Positions 8,632 through 16,382 of a DNA stretch of 64,000 nucleotides are shown here, in pieces. Position 1 is the stretch's first letter, and every line of letters begins with the position of its first letter. The DNA lies in the NCBI RefSeq assembly GCF_029207565.1, contig NZ_JANCMW010000005.1, forward strand, positions 124,001 through 188,000, in the 5' to 3' direction. The notes beneath the pieces were generated by a model. The model was not told where the DNA came from. It made no database searches and saw only the letters and a list, made by a program, of their open reading frames with translations. Both the position numbers and the translations under genes were made by a program. Source of the stretch: Marinobacter iranensis (GTDB lineage: Bacteria; Pseudomonadota; Gammaproteobacteria; Pseudomonadales; Oleiphilaceae).

Positions 8632-10509
8632 CTACTCGTCATGCAGTACTGCGTAGATGGTTTCCGCCAGGTTCCTGCTGATTCCCTGAACCTTGGACAT
8701 TTCGTTAATACTGGCCTTGCGAAGCTCCTGGATACCGCCGAAGTAACGGATCAGGTCCCGGCGACGCTTGGGCCCGACCCCCTCGATGCCTTCGAGGGTA
8801 GACTGCCGCCGCTTCTTGTCTCGCCTGGCGCGATGGCCGGTGATGGCAAACCGGTGCGATTCGTCACGGATATGCTGGATCAGGTGTAGGGCCGGGGAGT
8901 CCGCGGGTACCCGGTACAGGCCACCTGTCATGGCATCGATCAACTGTTCCATGCCCGCGCGCCGCGTTACACCCTTGGCGACGCCAATCAACGGAATATC
9001 CAAAACACCAAGCTCATCAAACACTTCCCGGGCAATGTTCAACTGGCCCTTACCACCGTCGATGAACACCAGGTCCGGGCGCTTGCCCTCACCCGCGACC
9101 ATACGCTTATAGCGCCGGGTCAGCACCTGGCGCATGGCGCCGTAGTCATCCCCACCGGTAACGCCCTCGATGTTGTAAAGGCGGTAGTCGCTTTTCAGCG
9201 GCCCATTCTCGTCGAAAACCACGCAGGATGCGACCGTGTTTTCACCGTGGCTGTGGCTGATGTCGAAACATTCCATGCGGGATGGGGTTTCCGGCAGTTC
9301 CAGCAAGTCCCGCAATGCCAGGAGGCGACGATAGACGGTCTCCTTGCTGGCCAGGTGAGTCAACAGCGTCTGCCGGGCGTTGGTCATGGCCAGTTCCAGC
9401 CAGCGTCTGCGCTCTCCGCGCACATTTTTGCGCACCCGGGTGTCCCGCCCGGCAGACTCCGTCAGCGCCTGCGACAACAGCTCCTGCTCATCGACATCCA
9501 CTGGCACCAGCACATCGGGCGGAATTTCCCGGCGTGTACTGCCACCAAAATAGTATTGCCCCAGAAATGCACTCAACAACTCGCCTTCCGACTGCTCGAT
9601 GCTATAGCGCGGGAAGTAATCCTTGGTGCCCAGCACCCGTCCCCCGCGGACGACGATAACCACGATACAGACCACACCGGCATCCTGGGCAATGGCCACA
9701 ACATCCGCATCGCCGCCCTCGCCGTCCACGCTCTGCTGTTCCTGCACGTGGCGAAGATGGTTGATCTGGTCCCGGTAGGCGGCCGCTTTCTCGAACTCCA
9801 GGTTTTTCGACGCCTTTTCCATGGCCGCCATCAGGTCCTGCAGGATGGCGGGGTTCTTCCCCTCCAGAAACATGGTGGCGTGGCGCACGTCCTCACGGTA
9901 ATCCTCGGGGGAAATAAACCCGACACATGGGGCCGTACACCGATTGATCTGGTATTGCAGACACGGGCGAGTCCGATTCCTGAAATAGCTTTCGCTACAA
10001 TTTCTTATACGGAATATCTTCTGTAGAACATTAAGACTTTCCTTGACCGCGCCGGAGCTCGGAAACGGCCCGTACCAGATCCCCCCGCCCTTTTTGGTTC
10101 GCCCACGGCGAAACGTCAGGGACGGGTAATCGTCGTGGGAAGACAGGTAGATATAGGGATAGGATTTATCATCCCGCAGCAGGATATTGTAGGGGGGCCG
10201 CAGGGATTTGATCAGGTTCTGCTCAAGCAGCAACGCTTCGGTTTCGCTGCCGGTGATGGTGACCTCGATCGACTCTATCCGGGAAACCAGCGCCTCGGTT
10301 TTCGGGGCCAGGCCGGTCTTGCGGAAGTAGCTGGTAACCCGTTTCTTGAGGTTGCGTGCCTTACCGACGTACAGTACGTTGCCCGTGGCATCGTACATCC
10401 GGTAGACGCCGGGCCGCTCAGTCAGCTGCTGCAGGAAGCTTTTGGTGTCGAACTTCCTGTTGTTTCCTGCCTCGGCAGTGTCCGCCGGGGAGTCAGACCT
10501 TGTCGGCAT
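8632..10509 (-). CDS. uvrC: Excinuclease ABC subunit C
   Basis: Dual endonuclease of nucleotide excision repair, making both incisions around a UvrAB-bound lesion. The 625-aa protein has an N-terminal GIY-YIG domain (PGVYRMYDATGNVLYVGKA, about 34-52), a cysteine cluster typical of UvrC (CLQYQINRCTAPC), a UVR domain (about 215-250), an RNase H-like C-terminal nuclease (ECFDISHSHGENTVASC, VFIDGGKGQL) and terminal helix-hairpin-helix motifs (LEGIEGVGPKRRRDLI). I chose ATG 10509, which overlaps the end of gacA by 17 bp; a TTG immediately upstream is an alternative. Confidence 0.96.
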   Translation of the reverse strand: MPTRSDSPADTAEAGNNRKFDTKSFLQQLTERPGVYRMYDATGNVLYVGKARNLKKRVTSYFRKTGLAPKTEALVSRIESIEVTITGSETEALLLEQNLIKSLRPPYNILLRDDKSYPYIYLSSHDDYPSLTFRRGRTKKGGGIWYGPFPSSGAVKESLNVLQKIFRIRNCSESYFRNRTRPCLQYQINRCTAPCVGFISPEDYREDVRHATMFLEGKNPAILQDLMAAMEKASKNLEFEKAAAYRDQINHLRHVQEQQSVDGEGGDADVVAIAQDAGVVCIVVIVVRGGRVLGTKDYFPRYSIEQSEGELLSAFLGQYYFGGSTRREIPPDVLVPVDVDEQELLSQALTESAGRDTRVRKNVRGERRRWLELAMTNARQTLLTHLASKETVYRRLLALRDLLELPETPSRMECFDISHSHGENTVASCVVFDENGPLKSDYRLYNIEGVTGGDDYGAMRQVLTRRYKRMVAGEGKRPDLVFIDGGKGQLNIAREVFDELGVLDIPLIGVAKGVTRRAGMEQLIDAMTGGLYRVPADSPALHLIQHIRDESHRFAITGHRARRDKKRRQSTLEGIEGVGPKRRRDLIRYFGGIQELRKASINEMSKVQGISRNLAETIYAVLHDE

Positions 10510-11158
10510 CAAGCAATCCGAGCCTGACCGCCATCAGCGCCAACTCAACGTCACTGGAGATTTCCAGTTTCTCGAAAATCCGATAGCGGTAACTGTTTAC
10601 GGTTTTGGGGCTAAGGCAGAGCTTGTCGGATATGTCCTGCACTTTCTGGCAGTCCACCACCATCATCGCAATCTGCATTTCCCGCTCGGAGAGTCTGTCG
10701 AATAGCGACAACTCACCGTCTTCATCCCTTGCGTCGCCGCCGCCAAGCTGTTTGAGAGCCATTTTCTGGGCGATTTCGGGGCTGATGTATCGTTGGCCGG
10801 AGTTAGCCATGCGAATAGCCCGCACCATTTCCTTGATGTCAGCACCCTTGGTGATATACGCCGAGGCGCCAGCCTGCATCACTCGCGTAGGATAGGGATC
10901 GTCTGCACAGGCGGTTACAACGATGACCCTGATGGCATCATCAATACGCAGGATACGGCGCGTGGCTTCCAGCCCGCCAATACCCGGCATGCGGATATCC
11001 ATCAACACGATGTCGGGGCTGTCCTTACGCACGAAATCAATGGCGTCCTCGCCTGAGGAGGCCTCACCGATGACTTCAATATCGGGGTTGTCCGCCAGCA
11101 TCCGGGTAATACCGGACCTGACCAGTTCATGGTCGTCTACAACCAATACCCTGATCAA
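10493..11158 (-). CDS. gacA: Response regulator GacA/UvrY
   Basis: Response regulator of the GacS/GacA (BarA/UvrY) system, which activates RsmY/Z-type small RNAs and so controls CsrA/RsmA. In the 221-aa protein the receiver domain has acidic residues D8 and D9, phospho-acceptor D54 (VLMDIRMPG) and the conserved late Lys (YITKGAD). The LuxR-type HTH is at about 150-210 (LSEREMQIAMMVVDCQ, LSPKTVNSYRYRIFEKL). The initiator is TTG at 11158, with GAGG 6 bp upstream; I see no in-frame ATG nearby. Co-transcribed with uvrC. Confidence 0.96.
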   Translation of the reverse strand: MIRVLVVDDHELVRSGITRMLADNPDIEVIGEASSGEDAIDFVRKDSPDIVLMDIRMPGIGGLEATRRILRIDDAIRVIVVTACADDPYPTRVMQAGASAYITKGADIKEMVRAIRMANSGQRYISPEIAQKMALKQLGGGDARDEDGELSLFDRLSEREMQIAMMVVDCQKVQDISDKLCLSPKTVNSYRYRIFEKLEISSDVELALMAVRLGLLDADKV

Positions 11159-11261
11159 AACTCACCTCGCACGCGGCTTCTTATGGGAATTCAGGAATTG
11201 TACCGGTTAAGGGTGCCCGGCGGTAGGTGAATCCATCATTACCGGGAACCTGTCCCCGTTA

Positions 11262-11522
11262 TTACGTCATTCTGCCCGGGGTACCCAGGCTTGCGGTATT
11301 CTCGACCGGATCGAACCAGACCACCAGATCCCCTCGCCGAACGGCGGACTTGACACGCTCCCGCTCCGCCATGGGATTCTCGGTGTCATTGAGGCCGTGG
11401 TAGCGAGTGCAGTACTCATCAACAAGCCCGTCAAGCTGGTCTTCCGAGAGCAGCTCCGCGTCCACCACAAATTTCTCTTCCCGGGGATCGGGCTGGGGCT
11501 CCTGGCCCGCGTCGTCGGTCAT
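11262..11522 (-). CDS. UPF0270 (YheU-like) small protein
   Basis: 86-aa protein of unknown role. The core ELLSEDQLDGLVDEYCTRYH...VKSAVRRGDLVVWFD...TASLG matches the YheU/UPF0270 pattern (short helical N-terminus, then a small beta segment with a conserved W). The N-terminus is acidic and about 15 residues longer than E. coli YheU (72 aa). It lies alone between gacA and the chemoreceptor gene, both on the same strand, with a 103-bp gap to gacA. No function can be assigned. Confidence 0.75.
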   Translation of the reverse strand: MTDDAGQEPQPDPREEKFVVDAELLSEDQLDGLVDEYCTRYHGLNDTENPMAERERVKSAVRRGDLVVWFDPVENTASLGTPGRMT

Positions 11523-11619
11523 TATCTGCTCCGCATCAAACCCTCAATGGTAATGGGTTTAATACGATTGTAGAAGGCCGATACCTGTGCTTTTCCACTC
11601 AAAGTCCGGGTTATGGCGT

Positions 11620-13227
11620 TCAGGCTGCCCTGAACCGCGAGATCAGCTGGCGCATGGTCACTGATTCCTGACGCAGGTATTCGCTGATCTGGCGGGTGTT
11701 GTCGACGCTGGTGATCAGCGAGCCTGAACTGTCATCAAGGGCCCGAGATCGGCGTTCCACCCGACCAATTTCGTCTCTTTGAACCGCGACCGCATCGCTG
11801 ATTTCGGAACTCCGGCTTTCCAGTTCGGTGAATTGGCTACCCAGTCGCTGCAGGTGGTCTTTCAGCGCTTCAAGGTTTTCGCGGTTGCTGCCGCCGGCGT
11901 TGCGCATTTCATCCAGCAGCCCCTCTACCCCTGAAACGCCTGAAACAAGGTCCGTCACCCACTGTCGGATTTCTTTCGTTGAGTCGGAGGTGCGCCGCGA
12001 CAGCGTTCGAACCTCGTCCGCCACCACTGCGAAACCACGGCCATGCTCACCGGCCCGAGCTGCCTCGATGGCGGCATTCAATGCCAGCAGGTTGGTTTGC
12101 TCGGCAATGTCAGCGATCACACCGATGACGCTCTCGATATTGCCCGACGACTCGCTCAACGCCTGGATTGAGCTCGACACCCGGCCAATGACCTCCACCG
12201 TGTGCTCGGCGGCCTGTTCACTGTTTTTGAGTCCATCCTGGACCCCCGCATTGGCAGCGACAGCCTCACGAACCGTGGTCGCCGAATTCTCCGCCGCAGT
12301 CTCGATAGCTGATGCCTGGCTGGCAATGGCCGCCATGGAGTGGCTGACATCGTGAATTTGGCGGCGGGTGGTATCGGTGGAGGCCTGTACGTCCTCCGCC
12401 TGTGAATCCAGCGAGGTGGATCGATCATTGATGCTGTGCGCGGCGGAGCGAACCTCCCCGATGAACTGTTCGAAACGGCCCACCAACCCAATAAATGCAC
12501 GGGTCACGCCAGCCACCTCGTCTTCCCCGGTGATGCTGGGGCGCCTGGTAAGGTCGGAGGTTTCATCCATTTCCCGGAGCACATGTTCCAAAGCCTGGAG
12601 CCGGCCAATCACCGAACGCCGGAGCCAGAGAGTCATCAATACCACGGACAACAGGAAAACAGCGGACCCGGCCACTAGCCAGACCTGCTGGGTATCGAGG
12701 AACGCCAGAAGGTCCTGGCTGCGCAGATTGATCGCCTCGCGGCTCGCCTCCTTTCGGTCATCAATGGCGGCCAACATTGGCTCCAGTGCGGGAAACAGTT
12801 CGAAATCCACGACCTGCCCAACTCGATAATAGCTCCTTTCCTGTATCCCTGGCCGCATGGACTCCACCAGTGCCATTACCCCCTGGAACAGCGCCTGGTT
12901 CTGCCCTGCCCACTCATTAAGGCCGGCATTGTCCTCAATCGAACGCCAGTGGGCTGGCAGCTGTTCCGACAGCACGGAGAACTCCTGGTCGATCTCGTCC
13001 CAGAGCACCAATTGTGCCTTGATCTTATAGGCAAGGTCCTGCAGCCTGCGATGGTCCTGTTCCAGGTCCTCCAGCAACCAGGACTCCGTCAGGTTATCGC
13101 GGACCAACTCCTCTGATGCTGCCTCTGCGCGGGTAATGATGCTCCAGGACAGGGCCGCAAGCGCAGCGAGCGCGAATACAGAGAGGAAGGAAAAAAACAG
13201 GATGCGGCTGCGGACAGTTCTGAGCAT
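11620..13227 (-). CDS. Methyl-accepting chemotaxis protein
   Basis: Transmembrane chemoreceptor signalling through CheA/CheW. The 535-aa protein has TM1 at about 8-32 ([20 protein letters not shown]), a helical periplasmic sensor of about 145 residues with no recognised ligand fold beyond a four-helix-bundle look, TM2 at about 180-200 ([21 protein letters not shown]), HAMP (about 202-255) and a cytoplasmic signalling domain. The tip is conserved: [20 protein letters not shown], followed by [15 protein letters not shown]. No C-terminal CheR-tethering pentapeptide is seen. A perfect TATAAT lies on the minus strand at 13295-13300, but no good -35 accompanies it. Confidence 0.94.
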   Translation of the reverse strand: MLRTVRSRILFFSFLSVFALAALAALSWSIITRAEAASEELVRDNLTESWLLEDLEQDHRRLQDLAYKIKAQLVLWDEIDQEFSVLSEQLPAHWRSIEDNAGLNEWAGQNQALFQGVMALVESMRPGIQERSYYRVGQVVDFELFPALEPMLAAIDDRKEASREAINLRSQDLLAFLDTQQVWLVAGSAVFLLSVVLMTLWLRRSVIGRLQALEHVLREMDETSDLTRRPSITGEDEVAGVTRAFIGLVGRFEQFIGEVRSAAHSINDRSTSLDSQAEDVQASTDTTRRQIHDVSHSMAAIASQASAIETAAENSATTVREAVAANAGVQDGLKNSEQAAEHTVEVIGRVSSSIQALSESSGNIESVIGVIADIAEQTNLLALNAAIEAARAGEHGRGFAVVADEVRTLSRRTSDSTKEIRQWVTDLVSGVSGVEGLLDEMRNAGGSNRENLEALKDHLQRLGSQFTELESRSSEISDAVAVQRDEIGRVERRSRALDDSSGSLITSVDNTRQISEYLRQESVTMRQLISRFRAA

Positions 13228-13337
13228 GGTATCTCCACCGGTGGATTGATGCTGTGGAGGTTATGCCTCTTTCATGACGTTTTTATGGCAGGCTATTATA
13301 GGCCCTTGCCCAACCGAACCCGATACAGGCGTGAACC

Positions 13338-13937
13338 ATGGTCTCCGAAAAACCCTTCTCCCAGGCCTGCGAGAACAATAAGCAGCCGATCCTGGAATGC
13401 ATCAGGGATGCATTCACCGCTCCGGGAACGATACTGGAAATCGGTACGGGCACAGGCCAGCATGCGGTGCATTTCGCGGCCGCGATGCCCTACCTCACCT
13501 GGCAACCCAGTGACCGGCCGGCCGCCAGCCAGCTATGCCTGGGTTGGATCGAGGAGGCCGCCCTTCCAAACATCCTTCCACCGGTTGAGCTGGACGTTTC
13601 TTCGGCAAGCTGGCCGGTGGATCATATTGATGGTGCCTACTCCGCGAATACTGCCCACATCATGGCCTGGGAGGAGGTGGAGGCCATGTTTGCCGGCCTT
13701 GGCAACCGACTCGCCACCGGCGGCCTGTTTTGCCTCTATGGCCCATTTAGTTACAGTGGAGCCTATACCAGCGACAGCAATCGCCAGTTTGATCATTATT
13801 TGCGCGGTAAGGCCCAGCACATGGGCATCCGCGACCTGGATGACCTGTTGGCACTGGCTGAGCGGGTAAGGTTCGGGCTTGAAAACGACTACGCAATGCC
13901 TGCCAACAACCGTTTGCTGGTATGGCGTAAACTCTGA
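13338..13937 (+). CDS. DUF938 family SAM-dependent methyltransferase
   Basis: 199-aa class I methyltransferase-like protein. The SAM-binding glycine motif is LEIGTGTGQHAVHFA (about 33-47), with an acidic post-motif (QPSDRPAA), and the DUF938 signatures SEKPFSQACENNKQPIL at the N-terminus and YGPFSYSGAYTSDSN in the middle are present. The substrate is unknown. It overlaps no neighbour; acylphosphatase follows 31 bp downstream on the same strand, so co-transcription is likely. Confidence 0.88.
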   Translation: MVSEKPFSQACENNKQPILECIRDAFTAPGTILEIGTGTGQHAVHFAAAMPYLTWQPSDRPAASQLCLGWIEEAALPNILPPVELDVSSASWPVDHIDGAYSANTAHIMAWEEVEAMFAGLGNRLATGGLFCLYGPFSYSGAYTSDSNRQFDHYLRGKAQHMGIRDLDDLLALAERVRFGLENDYAMPANNRLLVWRKL

Positions 13938-13968
13938 ACAACCATTGGATACAGGGAGGGAGCAGGCA

Positions 13969-14244
13969 ATGAGTCACCAGAGACTGACAATGCTGGTCAG
14001 CGGCAAGGTTCAGGGTGTCTATTACCGTGCCGCCGCAGCCGAGAAAGCAACGAGCCTTGGCCTCACCGGCTATGCCGAAAACCTGCCGGATGGCCGCGTG
14101 AAAGTGGTAGCAGAGGGTTCGCCGGCGTCATTGGTTTCCCTCAGGCAATGGTGCCGGGATGGCCCACCCGCAGCGGTCGTCGACACGATCAACGCAACCG
14201 AGGGCTCAGCAACTGGTGAGTTCACCGAGTTTGGAGTTCGGTAA
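13969..14244 (+). CDS. acyP: Acylphosphatase
   Basis: Small cytosolic enzyme hydrolysing acyl phosphates. The 91-aa protein has the family signature GKVQGVYYR (catalytic Arg20) and GYAENLPDGRVKVVAEG (catalytic Asn38). ATG 13969 is preceded by a strong GGGAGGGAG; an upstream in-frame start at 13879 would lie inside the methyltransferase gene and is rejected. An AEC transporter gene follows 11 bp downstream. Confidence 0.94.
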   Translation: MSHQRLTMLVSGKVQGVYYRAAAAEKATSLGLTGYAENLPDGRVKVVAEGSPASLVSLRQWCRDGPPAAVVDTINATEGSATGEFTEFGVR

Positions 14245-14255
14245 CGACCGACTGA

Positions 14256-15203
14256 ATGACGCTACTCGGAACATTTTTTCACACCCTTGAAACCACCCTG
14301 CCGGTATTCGCCATGGTGTTTATCGGCCTTGGCCTCAGGCGCCTGGGCTGGATAGACACCGCCTTCATCAATACCGCGTCGGCACTGGTATTCCGTGCCA
14401 CCCTACCAACCCTGGTGTTCCTCAGCATCGTGCGGGCGGACCTGGACACCACCCTCAATCCCTCATTGCTGGGGTTCTTTATCGTCGCCACTGTGGCCAG
14501 CTTCCTGCTTTGCTGGCTATGGGCCTTGCGCGCCGTTCCAGTAATTGATCGAGGTGTTTACGTCCAGGGTGCTTTCCGGGGCAACTGCGGTATTGTCGGC
14601 CTGGCCCTGGCAGCCAGCCTGTACGGGGATTATGGTTTGTCCGCCGGTGGCCTCCTGTTGGGCGTGGTCATCATTTCCTACAACGCTCTTTCGGTGATTG
14701 TGTTGACCACTTACCAGCCGGGGCAAGCCGCCAGTTGGAACCGAATCCTCGGGGATATCGTTCGCAATCCCCTGATCCTGGCGGTGGTGGTCGCCGTGCC
14801 GTTCGCGTGGTCCGGCCTGGAATTGCCCACCTGGCTGATGACCAGTGGCGACTATTTCGCGTCTCTAACCCTGCCCCTGGCACTGATGTGTATCGGTGGC
14901 ACCCTGTCTTTGAGCGCCATGCGTAACGATCGCAAACTGGCCATCAGCGCCAGCGTCATGAAGATGGTGACCCTACCTGTATTTTGCACACTGGTGGCCT
15001 GGTTGGCGGGATTCGAGGGACGGGAACTCGGGCTGATGTTCCTGTTCTTCGCCAGCCCGACCGCGGCGGCCAGTTTTGTCATGGTCAAGGCATTGGGTGG
15101 CAACGACCGCCTGGCGGCGAATATCGTGGCTCTGACAACCCTGATGGCAAGCGTGACGGTCACCGCCGGCGTGTTCGTACTGCGTACCGCCGGAATTGCC
15201 TGA
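14256..15203 (+). CDS. AEC (auxin efflux carrier) family transporter
   Basis: 315-aa integral membrane protein with about ten hydrophobic helices in two five-helix halves. Family features include FIGLGLRRLGWIDTAFINTAS near the N-terminus, GNCGIVGLALAASLYG in the middle and FFASPTAAASFVMVKALGGN in the C-terminal half. Characterised relatives move malonate, malate or other organic acids; the substrate here is unknown. It is the last gene of a likely three-gene run with the DUF938 protein and acylphosphatase, facing the convergent GNAT gene. Confidence 0.9.
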   Translation: MTLLGTFFHTLETTLPVFAMVFIGLGLRRLGWIDTAFINTASALVFRATLPTLVFLSIVRADLDTTLNPSLLGFFIVATVASFLLCWLWALRAVPVIDRGVYVQGAFRGNCGIVGLALAASLYGDYGLSAGGLLLGVVIISYNALSVIVLTTYQPGQAASWNRILGDIVRNPLILAVVVAVPFAWSGLELPTWLMTSGDYFASLTLPLALMCIGGTLSLSAMRNDRKLAISASVMKMVTLPVFCTLVAWLAGFEGRELGLMFLFFASPTAAASFVMVKALGGNDRLAANIVALTTLMASVTVTAGVFVLRTAGIA

Positions 15204-15215
15204 TTGGAAAAAAGC

Positions 15216-15806
15216 CTACAGCGCTTTCATCCAGAAGGTCATCGGCTTGGCTGTCTCGACATCCTCGCCAACGTCTTTCCAGCGATATTCGGTATTCAGT
15301 GCCGGCACCTTCTGGTAGCCCCGCTTTTTCCAGAACTCATCCAGTGGCTGGTAGCTCGCAGGCCGAAGCGGGTGATCGGATGGCCGCTCGACGGCACAGA
15401 AACAGCAGTGGGAAAAGCCACCCAGCTCTCTCGCATAACCTTCCCGATGCTCGAAAAACGCAACACCGATACCCTGCCCCCGGTATTCCGGCAATAGCAC
15501 GGATTCGCCGAAGTAAAAAATGGCCTGCGGATCATAGCTGTGGTTGATGAAGGGTTGCTTGAACGCTTCTGTTTCGTCCGCCATGGGGATACCGGTTGCG
15601 GCCCCAACCACCCGGTCGCCATCCCGCGCCAACACAAACTGGCTGCGTGGTGAGCGTGAATAGGTATCGATGTATTTCCGCTCATACGCCATATCGCCGT
15701 CGTAGAGGTAGGGGAAACTGCGGAATACTTCGATCCGAAGATGGGCGAGATCGTCAATGTGGGGGCCGATGTCGGGGCCGGTCAGAGTCTGGATTGTCAC
15801 AGTCAT
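15216..15806 (-). CDS. GNAT family N-acetyltransferase
   Basis: 196-aa acetyl-CoA-dependent acyltransferase. The acetyl-CoA binding motif A is FGESVLLPEYRGQGIGVAFFEHRE (R/Q-x-x-G-x-G as RGQGIG), followed by SHCCFCAVERP and KKRGYQKVP. ATG 15806 (MTVTIQTL) has GAGG upstream at 8 bp; an in-frame ATG at 15827 is less well placed. Substrate unknown. Convergent with the AEC transporter, 12 bp apart. Confidence 0.87.
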   Translation of the reverse strand: MTVTIQTLTGPDIGPHIDDLAHLRIEVFRSFPYLYDGDMAYERKYIDTYSRSPRSQFVLARDGDRVVGAATGIPMADETEAFKQPFINHSYDPQAIFYFGESVLLPEYRGQGIGVAFFEHREGYARELGGFSHCCFCAVERPSDHPLRPASYQPLDEFWKKRGYQKVPALNTEYRWKDVGEDVETAKPMTFWMKAL

Positions 15807-16076
15807 TGGGCCTACCTCACAATTCATCTCTTATGAATGGGCTTTACACTGAAGAATGGTATTGAAATGCTCATCCAGGGCCAAGCCGGAAGCCTTATAC
15901 CCAGGCTGCGGAGAGGGATTATTCGGGCCTTCGGCCCTCACCCCTTCGGGGCCGTCGTCGCGTTGCTCCGACGTTCCTCAGCCTGCTTTGCAGGCTTCGG
16001 TCGAACCCGCGAGGGTTCTTTCTACCCTACCAATCGGCCAATAAAAAACCCCAGCAATTCTGCTGGGGTTTTGTAT
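15807..16076 (+). repeat. Hairpin-rich intergenic region between the GNAT gene and tRNA-Ser
   Basis: No protein gene. At least four short perfect hairpins follow one another: 15925-15937 (GGGCC-TTC-GGCCC), 15941-15951 (CCCC-TTC-GGGG), 15981-15995 (GCCTGC-TTT-GCAGGC) and 16004-16017 (AACCC-GCGA-GGGTT). This could be a repeated intergenic element of this genome or structured RNA downstream of tRNA-Ser; copies elsewhere cannot be checked from this window. Confidence 0.55.
16044..16072 (-). terminator. Rho-independent terminator of tRNA-Ser
   Basis: On the minus strand AACCCCAGCA, loop, TGCTGGGGTT, followed by TTTTTA. It begins only a few bases after the encoded CCA of tRNA-Ser, on the correct strand. 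Confidence 0.88.
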
Positions 16077-16167
16077 TGGCGGAGAGGGAGGGATTCGAAC
16101 CCTCGAAACGCTATTAACGTTTACACACTTTCCAGGCGTGCGCCTTCAGCCACTCGGCCACCTCTCC
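16077..16167 (-). tRNA. tRNA-Ser (GGA)
   Basis: 91-nt class II tRNA on the minus strand: acceptor GGAGAGG pairs with CCTCTCC, the anticodon loop is CTGGAAA (GGA), the long variable arm is GTGTAAACGTTAATAGCGTTTC, the T-arm is GAGGGTTCGAATCCCTC, and CCA is encoded. Confidence 0.96.
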
Positions 16168-16226
16168 AAAAACTTTTCAATAAACTGTTCCAAATCAGCA
16201 ATGTCGTCGCTCATTTGAGGGCGCAA

Positions 16227-16255
16227 ACTCTAATGGTTTTATCCCGCTTTGGCAA
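16227..16255 (-). promoter_or_regulatory. Sigma-70 promoter of tRNA-Ser
   Basis: On the minus strand TTGCCA (-35), 17 bp, TAGAGT (-10), followed by a TTGCGCCC discriminator, about 60 bp before the mature tRNA. Hexamers match five of six and four to five of six consensus positions. Confidence 0.65.
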
Positions 16256-16382
16256 CTCCAATTTTTGAATCGTTTGCCAAAGACTCTCTCGGCGGCGGCG
16301 ATCCAGGCTGTGGCGTTGGCTGCTAAGATTAATACTGCAACACCAGACAAGGACAACGCTCCCGAAGAGGAAACCCTGACCC

